The notes: generated by a model not told the origin, from the sequence alone. A stretch of DNA of 64,000 nt from UBA7662 sp036787895 (GCA_036787895.1 DAIQOK010000003.1:110475-174474); one strand, 5' to 3'; positions 17,215 to 26,349 are shown, numbered from the stretch's first letter. Translations and numbers: made by a program.

Positions 17215-18066
17215 TTAATCGTTTGAGTCGTTTTTGCTTTCGTTGGGTAGTGCCTTCAGGGCGTCTTTGGCATTTAATGCACTGACTACTTTTTTGCCTG
17301 TTTTTGCTTCCAGTTCCAAACGCGCAACCTTGGCTACATGGCCGCCTTGCTGCGCTACTTTTTTACTCTCTTCAAAGTCATTTGGATTTGTAGCTGCCGA
17401 AATATCTTTTGTAGAGGCTTCAGCAAGCATATTCAGAATCAGCTCAGTATTGGTCATATTATCCCGCAGATTTTCCTTTTTTAACCCTTTCAATACTTTG
17501 TATTCTTTTGTGGTTTTATCGCTCCAGGCTTGAGTGATAATATCCGTTAAGTAAGCAAACTGAGCTCCTTCTTTCATACCTCTCTTTTTCCATTCGTTGG
17601 TAAGCTCCTTTCGGATTTCAATACTTTTTAAACGTTGATTAATCCAATTTTCAGAATAGCCTAATCTCAGATATTGTTCCAATGCCTTGTCTATACTCAA
17701 TTCAGGATCCTGCATTTCATCTAAGCTCTCCGAAGCCACTTGTGCTAACCACAATTTGAAGGGCTCTGCTTTGGGTGATGATATTGATTGTATAAGGCGA
17801 AAAAGTTGTTCGGAATCAGCAACATCGGTTTGGTAAAATTTACCATCGGAAGCCTGCAATTTCAGTTGTCCGATTTTTTCGGACAACTCACTACCCTCCT
17901 TTTTAAGCTTGGTCTTCAGGTCGTTCCAATACTTACGTGGGCGGTCGGTTCCGGTAAGGATTTCTATCACATCCACAATTGAAATGTACCATTTCTCTTG
18001 CTCAGCATCCCAAAGGGTACGTACCTGCCTATTTTCAAACAATTTTATGGCGGCTTCTTTGGTCAT
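17215..18066 (-). CDS. BRO family (Bro-N / DinD-like) protein
   Basis: A 283-residue protein. Residues ~1-100 match the Bro-N domain (IKLFENRQVRTLWDAEQEKWYISIVDVIEILTGTDRPRKYWNDLK ... LKLQASDGKFYQTDVADSEQLFRLIQSI), found in phage antirepressors and DinD. The C-terminal half is helical (EQLLRLGYSENWINQRLKSIEIRKELTNEWKKRG) and includes LRDNMTNTELILNMLAEASTKDI as in DinD-type proteins. These genes usually travel on mobile elements. It lies between the intact nth and a decayed nth 5' fragment, so it probably inserted there. Function in the host unknown. Confidence 0.85.
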   Translation of the reverse strand: MTKEAAIKLFENRQVRTLWDAEQEKWYISIVDVIEILTGTDRPRKYWNDLKTKLKKEGSELSEKIGQLKLQASDGKFYQTDVADSEQLFRLIQSISSPKAEPFKLWLAQVASESLDEMQDPELSIDKALEQYLRLGYSENWINQRLKSIEIRKELTNEWKKRGMKEGAQFAYLTDIITQAWSDKTTKEYKVLKGLKKENLRDNMTNTELILNMLAEASTKDISAATNPNDFEESKKVAQQGGHVAKVARLELEAKTGKKVVSALNAKDALKALPNESKNDSND

Positions 18067-18120
18067 GACGGTAATTTGAACCCATTGAAGTTACTTCAAA
18101 TTCTATTGTTTACCAATGGC

Positions 18121-18470
18121 ATTTCACCCCCAAATTCATCTTCCAATACCAGGCAGGTGTTTGGTTTTGTTGTTGGGGTAAGAAATGCTACGAATGAGGC
18201 TGAAAATCTCCTCCTCGCCATGTGCCAAGGCAAATACATCTGGAAAACGTTGAAATAATGCCGGTGTGGTGAGATTTACGCGTTTATCGGTGCATTGTGC
18301 AGACAAAACCACCGCCACCAGCAACTATACGGATTGCCATAAAACAACTCCGTTTCGGCCACGGGAGCCGTATGCAGAAAGTGGTCGATGACAAAGGCAA
18401 AACGTTCTTGTCGGCGCATGGCCGAAAATACGGAGAAAGGCGGCTGAATCAAATGGTTGATTTCGGCCAC
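18121..18470 (-). pseudogene. Decayed duplicate of the nth 5' third
   Basis: Corresponds to codons 1 to about 110 of the intact nth plus its promoter. The promoter-proximal ~150 bases are almost identical to the intact copy, while the distal ~180 bases carry many substitutions and an in-frame 3-base loss. A one-base deletion near 18325 (AACTATACGG instead of AACTCATACGG) shifts the frame at codon ~43. It ends abruptly near the BRO start. No functional protein is expected. Confidence 0.88.
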
Positions 18471-18499
18471 TTAGTTTAAAATCAATCCAAAATTCGGTT

Positions 18500-19048
18500 T
18501 TATTGAAGCAAAATTTCCGTATAAATGGCGGTTTCATCAATTACCGCATATTTAAAATCGTTATTATTCAATTTAAAGCCAACATTCACAATGTATTTGC
18601 CACAACGATTTGATTGCGAATTGTAACCGACATATACTGTGTCTGTTCTCAAACTCCCCAACTGAATGCTGTAACTGGAAGCCATGGGGGCTCCATTACC
18701 TTCTTCGTAAAATTTAATCTTTATGTAATGGGGTGTTTTATTGTAGCGAAAATCCCAAATACTCAGCGACCCTAAATTGTTATCAGGCTCAATAGTAAAT
18801 GTGGCCGGTATTGCTGTCTTTAAGTCAGTAACCACAATGCTATCTGGGCTTACCCAATCAGGAATAACGCTGTGATAAAACGAGTCATTCGGCTTTAAGT
18901 AAGCATAAGTTACAGCTAGACGTATTGAACCTACAGCGCGAAACTGATCTTGACATTTATCTCCACAGGAATAGAATAGCATTGGGAAAACAAGTAAGCA
19001 TATTGTTAACCTTAGCCTTTTGCCGGACTCTTGTTTCTTAATATCCAT
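18500..19048 (-). CDS. Hypothetical lipoprotein
   Basis: A 182-residue protein from the ATG at 19048. The N-terminus RLRLTICLLVFPMLFYSCGDKC is a lipoprotein signal with the acylated Cys in FYSC. The mature part is a beta-rich domain (~150 residues, NSQSNRCGKYIVNVGFKLNN) with no family recognised. Likely anchored in a membrane facing the periplasm or surface. It is flanked by the nth relic, and nothing suggests an operon partner. Confidence 0.65.
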   Translation of the reverse strand: MDIKKQESGKRLRLTICLLVFPMLFYSCGDKCQDQFRAVGSIRLAVTYAYLKPNDSFYHSVIPDWVSPDSIVVTDLKTAIPATFTIEPDNNLGSLSIWDFRYNKTPHYIKIKFYEEGNGAPMASSYSIQLGSLRTDTVYVGYNSQSNRCGKYIVNVGFKLNNNDFKYAVIDETAIYTEILLQ

Positions 19049-19263
19049 ACGGTTCAAATAGTAAAATACTTTTCAATAAGCTCAATATTAAGCTAATGCA
19101 GCCAAAGATGGAACCACTTTACAATTTCATAGCATTAAACAATACTAAATTGCAATCCTCGGCTTAGCATGCAAGGGGTGTTGCAATTCGAAATGATTAC
19201 CATCTTTGTTTACTTCCTAACAATTTAGTTACCAGCAACTTTAGCTTTTTGAAACTCAAAGGT

Positions 19264-19271
19264 TATATTTG
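19264..19271 (+). promoter_or_regulatory. -7 promoter box TATATTTG of the relic addiction module
   Basis: Exact TAnnTTTG match 16 bases upstream of the ATG at 19288. Confidence 0.45.
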
Positions 19272-19287
19272 TAATAAATCAATAAAA

Positions 19288-19524
19288 ATGTCGACCGCTG
19301 AACTCAATAGAAAGAAACTTGACTTGATTGCCTGGATAAATCAGCTTTCAGACGAGCATATCATTGATTTTTTGGACGGTTTGAAAACCGCAGACACAAA
19401 GGGCGATTGGTGGGATGAACTTTCAGTAAGTCAGCAGCTGCTGCTGAAAAAAGGGATGAACGATATTGAAACCGGAAATGTGATTTCTTCCGCTCAGTTT
19501 TGGGGCGTGCTAAAAGATGACTGA
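19288..19524 (+). CDS. Putative antitoxin of an addiction module
   Basis: A 78-residue protein: an N-terminal helical STAELNRKKLDLIAWINQLSDEHIIDFLDGLK and a C-terminal DELSVSQQLLLKKGMNDIETGNVISSAQFWGVLKDD. The LKKGMNDIExGNVISSxQFW style tail is typical of RelB/ParD-like antitoxins of Bacteroidota that neutralise RelE/ParE toxins. The ATG at 19288 follows a TATATTTG box; an upstream in-frame start at 19249 is less likely. The overlapping downstream toxin frame is only 18 codons long, so the module looks broken. Confidence 0.6.
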   Translation: MSTAELNRKKLDLIAWINQLSDEHIIDFLDGLKTADTKGDWWDELSVSQQLLLKKGMNDIETGNVISSAQFWGVLKDD

Positions 19525-19573
19525 GAAAAATCGATTGACCGTTGCGTATTCAATACAGGATAGAATAACGTAA
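19517..19573 (+). pseudogene. Truncated toxin remnant (18 codons)
   Basis: ATG at 19517 overlaps the antitoxin stop in the usual toxin-antitoxin manner, then stops at TAA 19571-19573 after MTEKNRLTVAYSIQDRIT. RelE/ParE toxins begin with similar short strands, but too little remains for a firm assignment. Confidence 0.35.
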
Positions 19574-19623
19574 CGGGCTACATTTCAAGTTACAACAAAA
19601 CCAATGCTGGGTAATTTTTTTCC

Positions 19624-19842
19624 CTACGCCTTCGCATAATCCATCAACAGCCGCATGGTGCTGTCGTTGGGCGAAAATTGGAGGGGAAGGGTGATCGTTT
19701 GGAGGATGGCCGCGAAATCGCGGTAGTCTTGCTGGAGTTCCGAATCGCTGATGAAGGTATGTTCAAAGGCATTCCGCTCGGCAGGCGAGAGTTCGTTAGT
19801 GAGATGAAGCAAGAGTAAGTCGTGTGTAGAGGCTGGGGTCAT
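19624..19842 (-). CDS. Probable anti-sigma-like partner of the ECF sigma factor
   Basis: A 72-residue acidic helical protein (HDLLLLHLTNELSPAERNAFEHTFISDSELQQDYRDF ... PNDSTMRLLMDYAKA). The N-terminal LxxxLxxELxxxERxxFExxxxxDxxLxxxY pattern with a final PS-type TMxxLMDYA resembles the short proteins encoded after sigma-70 genes in Bacteroidota. It follows the sigma gene in the same direction, but 240 bases away across a hairpin repeat. Anti-sigma activity is inferred, not shown. Confidence 0.55.
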   Translation of the reverse strand: MTPASTHDLLLLHLTNELSPAERNAFEHTFISDSELQQDYRDFAAILQTITLPLQFSPNDSTMRLLMDYAKA

Positions 19843-19962
19843 AGATCAGATTTGAATTACAAACGACCGTTTTTTCAGCTTAGTATCTATATACCAAAAT
19901 TATCGGCGGATGGCACACGGATAATTATGATTCTTATGATTTTCACAGGTTGCGCTGCGCGC

Positions 19963-20015
19963 GTCCATAGTCGATGGTCCATAGTCGATAGCAGCTATAG
20001 ACTATCGACCATGGA
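19963..20015. repeat. Heptamer-based inverted repeat (GTCSATR units)
   Basis: Four consecutive heptamers of the form GTC(C/G)AT(A/G), then a short loop, then the same heptamers inverted, giving a hairpin of about 20 bp. It lies between the sigma factor gene and its small partner. Same unit family as 20891-21178. Confidence 0.8.
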
Positions 20016-20082
20016 CAACGAAAGTCCCACTTCCTGAAGTCAAATGCTCCTTTTTCAGCAGCAAGCTCCTACAGAACCACCC

Positions 20083-20670
20083 CTAAAGCGAAATATGATA
20101 CTTATCAATCAACTTCCGCATATTGCCCAGCGCATAACGCATCCGGCCCAGGGAGGTATTAATGCTCACATCCGTTACTTCTGAAATTTCTTTGAAGCTC
20201 AGGCCGCCGTAAATACGCATTACCAATACCTCCCTTTGTTCTTCAGGGAGATGTTGAATGAGCTGGCGGACCTTATCGTGCGACTGGGTGCGTATCATGC
20301 GGTCTTCTACCGAATCTTCTTTCAGATCGAGGAAGGCGAATACGTCGGTATCCTCATCTTTCGGCTGGATAGTCGGCATTTTGGCATTGCGGCGGAAGTG
20401 GTCGATGCAGAGATTATGTGCAATACGAAGCACCCAGGGCAGGAATTTGCCTTCTTCGTTGTAGCGGCCGGCACGTACGGTGTCGATTACCTTCACGAAG
20501 GTATCCTGGAAAATATCTTCTGCTACATCGCGATCTTTCACGAGCAGATAGATGGTGGTATAAACACGGGATTTATGCCGAAGCATTAAAATTCCCAGGC
20601 TATTTTCATGGCCTTTGAGGTAGCGTGCAATGAGCTCTTGGTCACTAACACTCACAACATGAGTTTTCAT
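20083..20670 (-). CDS. RNA polymerase sigma factor, sigma-70 (ECF) family
   Basis: A 195-residue sigma factor. Region 2 spans ~25-95 (DRDVAEDIFQDTFVKVIDTVRAGRYNEEGKFLPWVLRIAHNLCIDHFRR) and region 4 ~135-190 (LPEEQREVLVMRIYGGLSFKEISEVTDVSINTSLGRMRYALGNMRK). Only regions 2 and 4 exist, as in ECF factors, which direct core polymerase to a small regulon. The small gene at 19624 is a possible regulator. Upstream 20671-20890 is AT-rich and then heptamer repeats begin. Confidence 0.93.
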   Translation of the reverse strand: MKTHVVSVSDQELIARYLKGHENSLGILMLRHKSRVYTTIYLLVKDRDVAEDIFQDTFVKVIDTVRAGRYNEEGKFLPWVLRIAHNLCIDHFRRNAKMPTIQPKDEDTDVFAFLDLKEDSVEDRMIRTQSHDKVRQLIQHLPEEQREVLVMRIYGGLSFKEISEVTDVSINTSLGRMRYALGNMRKLIDKYHISL

Positions 20671-20890
20671 GGCGTAAGAAATTTGGTTAGGTAGAGCTCA
20701 GGCTATAAGTATCCTCCGGGAGTTTTAGTTGAAATGATGTTGCTAATATAAGGCTTTCAAATACGTTGCACCCGTTTTAAGGAAACTTTAACGGAAATGA
20801 TCTTTTTATGACATATCTCATTTTGGAGACATAACTACTTTTTGGGGATTTCAGGTGGAAGGATGATTTGTCTTTCAGGGATGATTTCGC

Positions 20891-21178
20891 AGTCGATGGT
20901 CGATGGTCGATGGCTTATGCTTGCTGCGCAAGCAGTCGATGGTCGATTTGCCATGCGGGCGTCGATGGTCCATAGTCGATAGTCAAGCTTCACTTACGCG
21001 ATCGGACAACCGAAATGCCATGGTCTATGGACTATGGACTATCGACCTGGTGACTATGGTCTATGGATTATCGACCATGGACTAACTAAGCGAATTGCAA
21101 ACCCTTCCGCTATTCATTCAAGACAGATACTCCTCCAAAACCTGCATCCAATGGACTATCGACCATCGACTATGGACT
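20891..21178. repeat. Clusters of inverted GTCSATR heptamer repeats
   Basis: Left clusters read in one orientation (about 20891-20914, 20934-20947, 20961-20985) and right clusters in the opposite (about 21019-21083, 21149-21178), so the block can fold as a long imperfect hairpin. Within it, TGCTTG-CTGCG-CAAGCA (20918-20934) is a perfect small hairpin. It occupies the divergent gap between the sigma factor and uvrA. No gene is seen in 20671-21295. Confidence 0.8.
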
Positions 21179-21283
21179 TCCTGGACAGCTGCTCACTTCC
21201 ATCAAAAATCACTGATCATAGCTACGGTGTCTAAACACACCAACAATCATCTCCCCCGATTGTATTAATACCAGAATTATCCC

Positions 21284-21291
21284 GAAATTTG
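21284..21291 (+). promoter_or_regulatory. Probable -7 box GAAATTTG of uvrA
   Basis: Seven of eight positions match TAnnTTTG. It ends four bases before the TTG start, and a TTG at 21260-21262 is 21 bases upstream as a possible -33 element. Confidence 0.4.
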
Positions 21292-21295
21292 CGTT

Positions 21296-24127
21296 TTGAA
21301 GCTCCCCATTTTGTTGAATACACCCGTCGATACACTCGACCCCCGGCACTATATATTGATCAAAAATGCCCGTTTGCATAATCTCAAGGGCATTGATTTG
21401 GCCATTCCACGCAACCAATTGGTGGTGGTGACCGGCCTGTCGGGTTCGGGTAAGTCGACTTTGGTATTTGACACCCTGTATGCCGAAGGACAAAGGCGGT
21501 ATGTGGAGAGCCTGAGCAGTTATGCGCGGCAGTTTATGGGGCGGATGAAAAAGCCGGAAGTGGACTGGATACGCGGCATTGCACCGGCCATGGCCATCGA
21601 ACAAAAGGTGGTGAGCCGTAACCCCCGATCAACTGTGGGCACCTCTACCGAAATATACGACTACCTCAAATTGCTTTTTGCCCGTGTAGGCCGCACCTTT
21701 TCGCCGGTTTCGGGAGAAGAAGTCCGTAAAGACACGGTGACCGATGTAGTAGATTATGTGATCAGTCTGCCTGCTGAAACACGCGTTCAAGTGCTTTGTC
21801 CGCTGGTTCGCCACGAGGGTCGTAAACTGCATCAGGAATTGGCCGTTTTACAACAGAAAGGATTTATCCGGCTGCGCGTAAATGGTGAATTACAACGAAT
21901 TGAAGATTTATTGGCCGATGCCAAATTGCTGGCTGTGCTGGAAGAAACGCCACTCGATATCATCATCGACCGGGTGAGCGTAGATGCTAGTGACGAAGCT
22001 TTGGTGAACCGCATCTCCGACTCGGTACAAACCGCCTTTTTCGAAGGCCATGGTGACGCCATAGTTGAGGTAGACGGCAATAACCGCCTGTTCAACGACC
22101 GTTTCGAAGCCAATGGCGACCGTTTTGAGGAACCGAGCGTGAACCTCTTCAGCTTCTCCAACCCTTATGGCGCCTGCAAAAAGTGCGAAGGTTTTGGAAG
22201 TGTGATTGGAATAGATGAAGAGCTGGTTTTCCCGGATAAAAGTCTGAGCATATTCGAAGGTGCCGTAGCCCCCTGGCGCGGTGAAAAGATGAGCGAATGG
22301 AACGATGTGCTCGTGAAAAACGGCATACGTTTCGATTTCCCGGTCCACCGGCCTTATGCCGATTTGACCGATGCTGAAAAAGAGCTGCTTTGGACAGGTA
22401 ACAGTTATTTCCAGGGCCTGAACGACTTCTTTCAATTTCTGGAGGAACAATCCTATAAAATCCAATACCGGGTGATGTTGTCGCGCTACCGCGGGCGCAC
22501 CGTTTGCCCCGACTGCAAAGGTACCCGATTGCGCAAAGATGCCGGTTATGTGAAGCTGGTAGATGCCGCCACCGGCGACAAACACAGCATCATCGATTTG
22601 GTGCTGAAGCCTGTCGATAAACTGCTCGCGCTTTTCAATGGCATACAGCTCACCCCAACCGAAGAAAAAATTGCAGGGCGTTTGCTGACCGAAGTCCGCA
22701 ACCGCCTCACCTACCTCAGCGATGTGGGTTTGGGTTATCTCACCCTAAACCGCCTCAGCAACAGCCTTTCGGGCGGAGAAGCTCAACGCATCAAACTCGC
22801 TACCTCACTTGGCAGCAATCTGGTGGGCAGTATGTACATACTCGATGAACCCAGCATTGGGCTGCACCCGCGCGACAGCGAACGCCTCATCACCGTACTC
22901 GAACGTTTGCGCAACAACGGCAATACCGTCATCGTAGTGGAACATGAAGAAGCGGTGATGAAAGCCGCCAATCAGTTAGTAGATATTGGCCCGATGGCAG
23001 GTCAGCATGGCGGTGAACTGATATTTCAAGGCACTTATGCCGAATTACTCGCCGATGAAAACAGCCTTACCGGTCGTTACCTCAGCGAACGTGAAAGTAT
23101 AGCAATCCCCAAAAAACGCCGCCCCTGGAAACGGAGTGTCATCATAAAAGGTGCTCGTGAAAACAACCTCAAAAATGTAGATGCCGAATTGCCGCTGCAT
23201 ACCCTGACGGTAGTTACCGGCGTAAGTGGCTCGGGTAAAACTTCTCTCATTAAAAAGATACTTTACCCCGCCATCAAAAAACAAACCAGCGGTTACAGTG
23301 AAAAAGCCGGGAATTACGACCGTCTGGAAGGCGATTTCCGGACTTTAAAAGACATTGAACTCGTTGATCAGAACCCTATCGGTAAGTCGAGTCGCTCGAA
23401 TCCGGTGACTTATACCAAGGCTTACGATCACATCCGCAACCTTTACGCCGACCAACAAGCCTCCAAAATCAACGGCTACAAACCCGCTCACTTCTCCTTT
23501 AATGTGGAAGGCGGTCGCTGCGAAACCTGTCAAGGTGAAGGCACCGTGACCATCAGCATGCAGTTTTTGGCAGATATTACACTCGAATGTGACAATTGCA
23601 AGGGACATCGCTTCAAAAGTGAGCTGTTAGAGGTCAAATACAACGATAAAAACATCAGCGAAGTCCTCGAAATGACCGTTTCGGAGGCCATTCTTTTCTT
23701 CGCAGACCATAAAAACATACTCGGACGCTTACAACCCCTTGAAGACGTTGGCTTGGGCTATGTTAAACTTGGGCAATCCAGCAATACGCTGTCCGGCGGA
23801 GAAGCCCAGCGAATTAAACTTGCCTCTTATCTTACCAAAGGCAACCAGGCCACAGATACGCTTTTTGTATTTGATGAACCGACTACCGGTCTGCATTTCC
23901 ATGACATCAAAAAGCTGTTGTATGCCCTGAATGCCCTCATCGACCAGGGCAATTCAGTCATCGTAATCGAACACAACCAGGAAGTCATCAAATGTGCCGA
24001 CTGGGTTCTCGATTTGGGTGCCGAAGGTGGAGATGCCGGCGGTTATCTGGTTTTTGCCGGCACGCCTGAAGACCTCATCCAATGCGAGGCCAGCTATACC
24101 GGTAAATACCTCAAGGAGAAATTCTAA
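21296..24127 (+). CDS. uvrA: UvrABC excinuclease subunit A
   Basis: A 943-residue nucleotide-excision repair ATPase that finds bulky lesions and loads UvrB. Two ABC cassettes: Walker A GLSGSGKST at 47-55 and GVSGSGKTS at 642-650, with LSGGEAQRIKLA signatures near 492 and 832. CxxC pairs at 294/297, 404/407, 742/745 and 765/768 form the zinc modules. No ATG is available near the N-terminus; the conserved sequence begins just after a TTG at 21296, which also has a promoter box four bases ahead, so a TTG start is proposed. It ends two bases from the convergent PBP gene. Confidence 0.96.
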   Translation: MKLPILLNTPVDTLDPRHYILIKNARLHNLKGIDLAIPRNQLVVVTGLSGSGKSTLVFDTLYAEGQRRYVESLSSYARQFMGRMKKPEVDWIRGIAPAMAIEQKVVSRNPRSTVGTSTEIYDYLKLLFARVGRTFSPVSGEEVRKDTVTDVVDYVISLPAETRVQVLCPLVRHEGRKLHQELAVLQQKGFIRLRVNGELQRIEDLLADAKLLAVLEETPLDIIIDRVSVDASDEALVNRISDSVQTAFFEGHGDAIVEVDGNNRLFNDRFEANGDRFEEPSVNLFSFSNPYGACKKCEGFGSVIGIDEELVFPDKSLSIFEGAVAPWRGEKMSEWNDVLVKNGIRFDFPVHRPYADLTDAEKELLWTGNSYFQGLNDFFQFLEEQSYKIQYRVMLSRYRGRTVCPDCKGTRLRKDAGYVKLVDAATGDKHSIIDLVLKPVDKLLALFNGIQLTPTEEKIAGRLLTEVRNRLTYLSDVGLGYLTLNRLSNSLSGGEAQRIKLATSLGSNLVGSMYILDEPSIGLHPRDSERLITVLERLRNNGNTVIVVEHEEAVMKAANQLVDIGPMAGQHGGELIFQGTYAELLADENSLTGRYLSERESIAIPKKRRPWKRSVIIKGARENNLKNVDAELPLHTLTVVTGVSGSGKTSLIKKILYPAIKKQTSGYSEKAGNYDRLEGDFRTLKDIELVDQNPIGKSSRSNPVTYTKAYDHIRNLYADQQASKINGYKPAHFSFNVEGGRCETCQGEGTVTISMQFLADITLECDNCKGHRFKSELLEVKYNDKNISEVLEMTVSEAILFFADHKNILGRLQPLEDVGLGYVKLGQSSNTLSGGEAQRIKLASYLTKGNQATDTLFVFDEPTTGLHFHDIKKLLYALNALIDQGNSVIVIEHNQEVIKCADWVLDLGAEGGDAGGYLVFAGTPEDLIQCEASYTGKYLKEKF

Positions 24128-24129
24128 AG

Positions 24130-26343
24130 CTATTTACCGAATAGTTTCCGGAAGAAATTCTTTCGCTTTTGTTGGCGTTCGGCTTTCTTTTGCTGTTTTT
24201 CGGCACTTACTTCCCCTTTGCTATCGAATATTTTATCAAAAATCGGCGTTTCCCGGAAATCGGGGCAGTCGTGTGTTTGTGTCGCCGCTGCCGAGAAGGG
24301 CTGTAAATAGATTTTCCGCAAAGTGGCATTCGAATTCACTGCGGCCAAAGTAGCGCCCACCAGCGGTAAGGCCAGTGCACTGCCTGAACCCTCACTGCCG
24401 CTGTTAAAATGTATAGCTGTAAGTGGGGCCCCTACCCGACTTACGAGTACCAAACGTGGATTGTAAGCTGCGAACCAGGCATCGCCGTAATCCTGGGAAG
24501 TTCCTGTTTTGGCGGCAAAGTCAGTGGTTATGCCATATCTACTCCCTAAGGCAGTTGCCGTTCCCCGCTGTACCACGCCTTGCAACATGCCAGTGAGACT
24601 GGCCACCGTGGCCGGCGCAAAAACGGTTTCTTTTTCCGGTGATGGTGCCTGATAAAGCAATTCTCCGGAAGCATTACGTATACTTTTGATGTAATTCGGT
24701 TGGATACGCTGTCCACCATTGGCGAAAGCGGCATAAGCCACCGCCGTTTCGAGCATATTGGCTTCGGCCGCTCCTAAAGCGGTAGCGGGGCCGGGTGGAA
24801 GCGGGCGAGTAAAACCAAGCGCCTTCCATTTTTCGGCCAAAACCGAGGCATCTGTGCGGAGAAATAAATCTACGGCCGGGAGATTGTGAGATTGTGCAAG
24901 GGCTGCCGGTAAACTATACTGACCGCCACTATGGTTATCGTAATTGGAAGGCTGCCAATTGTCCTGGTCGGTGAAAGTGATAGACTCGTTACTCAGCCAA
25001 CTGCAGGGGTCCATGCCCGTTTCGAGCGCAGTGGCATAGAGTATGGGTTTGAATGTAGAGGCCAGCTGTCGGTAGGCTAGCACCTGATCATAGGGATGCG
25101 TAGCGAAGTTGATGCCGCCTACCCAGGCTAAAACTTCGCCGGTTAGTGGATCGAGGGCGAGTATGCCGGCATTGAGCTGCATCAAGGCCCGGCGTATGCT
25201 GTCGCGGCGGGTTTCGGTCACTTTTTGAAGGCCATCCCAACGGAAAATCAGTCTCGGACTGGCTGTATCTGCATTGGTGACAATACCGTTGGTTTTGGCA
25301 ATTTGATTGGTGAGCGCATTCAACTTTTTGCGCGGTGTACCACCTTGATACAGGGCTTCCAACTGCTTTTGTCGCACCGGCATTTGTTGTTTCAAGCCGG
25401 CCAATGCCGCCTGTTGAAGCTGATAATCGAGTGTGGTTTCGATCCTTAGGCCATCTTTTTCCAAATCAAATTGTTGGCCATTGCTTTCGAGTTTGGCCAG
25501 AATTTGCCTGGCTTGTTTTTTGACTTCGACCAGAAAATAGGGGGCAGGCCCATCGGTATCGAGTCGGGAATACTTCAATTTCAAGGGTTTTTTCTTCAAA
25601 TTGGCATATTCAGCCTCGGTTAGATAGTTGTTTTTAAACATTTGCCCTAAAACCGTATTTCGTCGGCTCAATGCAAAATCAGGATGTAAACGAGGGTTGT
25701 AGCGGGTATTGGCCTTCAACATGCCAATTAAAACCGCACTTTCTTCGGTAGCTAGCGCTTTAGCCGGTTTATCGAAAAAACGGAAGGCAGCCGATTCAAT
25801 ACCATAAACATCTTCTCCAAAAGGAACGGTGTTCAGGTATAGCGTCAATAATTCGTTTTTGGAATAGACGTTCTCGAGTCGCCGGGCGATGATGATTTCG
25901 CGGAGTTTGTGCACCGGCATGGCCCAGGCACCCTTACTCGCGCGGCCGTAGAGGTTTTTTGCCAATTGTTGCGAAAGGGTAGATCCCCCACCCGACGATT
26001 TATCGCGCAGTATAATTGATTTCACCAATACTCGGGCAATACTGCGCATATCCAGGCCGTCGTGCTCAAAAAAGCGGGCATCTTCGGTTGCGATGAGGGC
26101 ATTTAAAAGATTTTTCGGCAAGGCTTCGTAGCTGACAGAGCTGCGGTTTTTGGCGTAAAAACTGCCAATACGGTGGCCATCGGCACTATAAACCAAACTG
26201 GCATTTTCGTGCTGAATGGCCGATAATTCCTCCTTCGTGGGTAATTGACCAAAAAAGCCAAATCGCACCGAAGCGTATAAACCTGCCAGGCCTAAAGCGG
26301 CCAATAGTGTCAACCCAAGAAATAATCGAAATAAAAACCGCAT
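24130..26343 (-). CDS. Class A penicillin-binding protein (transglycosylase/transpeptidase)
   Basis: A 737-residue bifunctional peptidoglycan synthase. One N-terminal transmembrane helix (~3-26), a GT51 glycosyltransferase domain (~50-230; EDARFFEHDGLD, GGGSTLSQQLAKNL, KNELLTLYLNTVPFG), and a transpeptidase domain (~380-640) with STFKP as the SxxK motif, SHN as SxN, and KTGTS. The end is Lys-rich (SAEKQQKKAERQQKRKNFFRKLF). It is cytoplasm-anchored with the catalytic parts in the periplasm. TATCTTCA ends six bases upstream of the ATG. The order of motifs fits PBP1a. Confidence 0.94.
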   Translation of the reverse strand: MRFLFRLFLGLTLLAALGLAGLYASVRFGFFGQLPTKEELSAIQHENASLVYSADGHRIGSFYAKNRSSVSYEALPKNLLNALIATEDARFFEHDGLDMRSIARVLVKSIILRDKSSGGGSTLSQQLAKNLYGRASKGAWAMPVHKLREIIIARRLENVYSKNELLTLYLNTVPFGEDVYGIESAAFRFFDKPAKALATEESAVLIGMLKANTRYNPRLHPDFALSRRNTVLGQMFKNNYLTEAEYANLKKKPLKLKYSRLDTDGPAPYFLVEVKKQARQILAKLESNGQQFDLEKDGLRIETTLDYQLQQAALAGLKQQMPVRQKQLEALYQGGTPRKKLNALTNQIAKTNGIVTNADTASPRLIFRWDGLQKVTETRRDSIRRALMQLNAGILALDPLTGEVLAWVGGINFATHPYDQVLAYRQLASTFKPILYATALETGMDPCSWLSNESITFTDQDNWQPSNYDNHSGGQYSLPAALAQSHNLPAVDLFLRTDASVLAEKWKALGFTRPLPPGPATALGAAEANMLETAVAYAAFANGGQRIQPNYIKSIRNASGELLYQAPSPEKETVFAPATVASLTGMLQGVVQRGTATALGSRYGITTDFAAKTGTSQDYGDAWFAAYNPRLVLVSRVGAPLTAIHFNSGSEGSGSALALPLVGATLAAVNSNATLRKIYLQPFSAAATQTHDCPDFRETPIFDKIFDSKGEVSAEKQQKKAERQQKRKNFFRKLFGK

Positions 26344-26349
26344 GTGGTG

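Noticed and set aside
19963..21178. Possible CRISPR array
   Set aside because: Repeats are degenerate heptamers directly joined or inverted, with no unique spacers of constant length and no cas genes.
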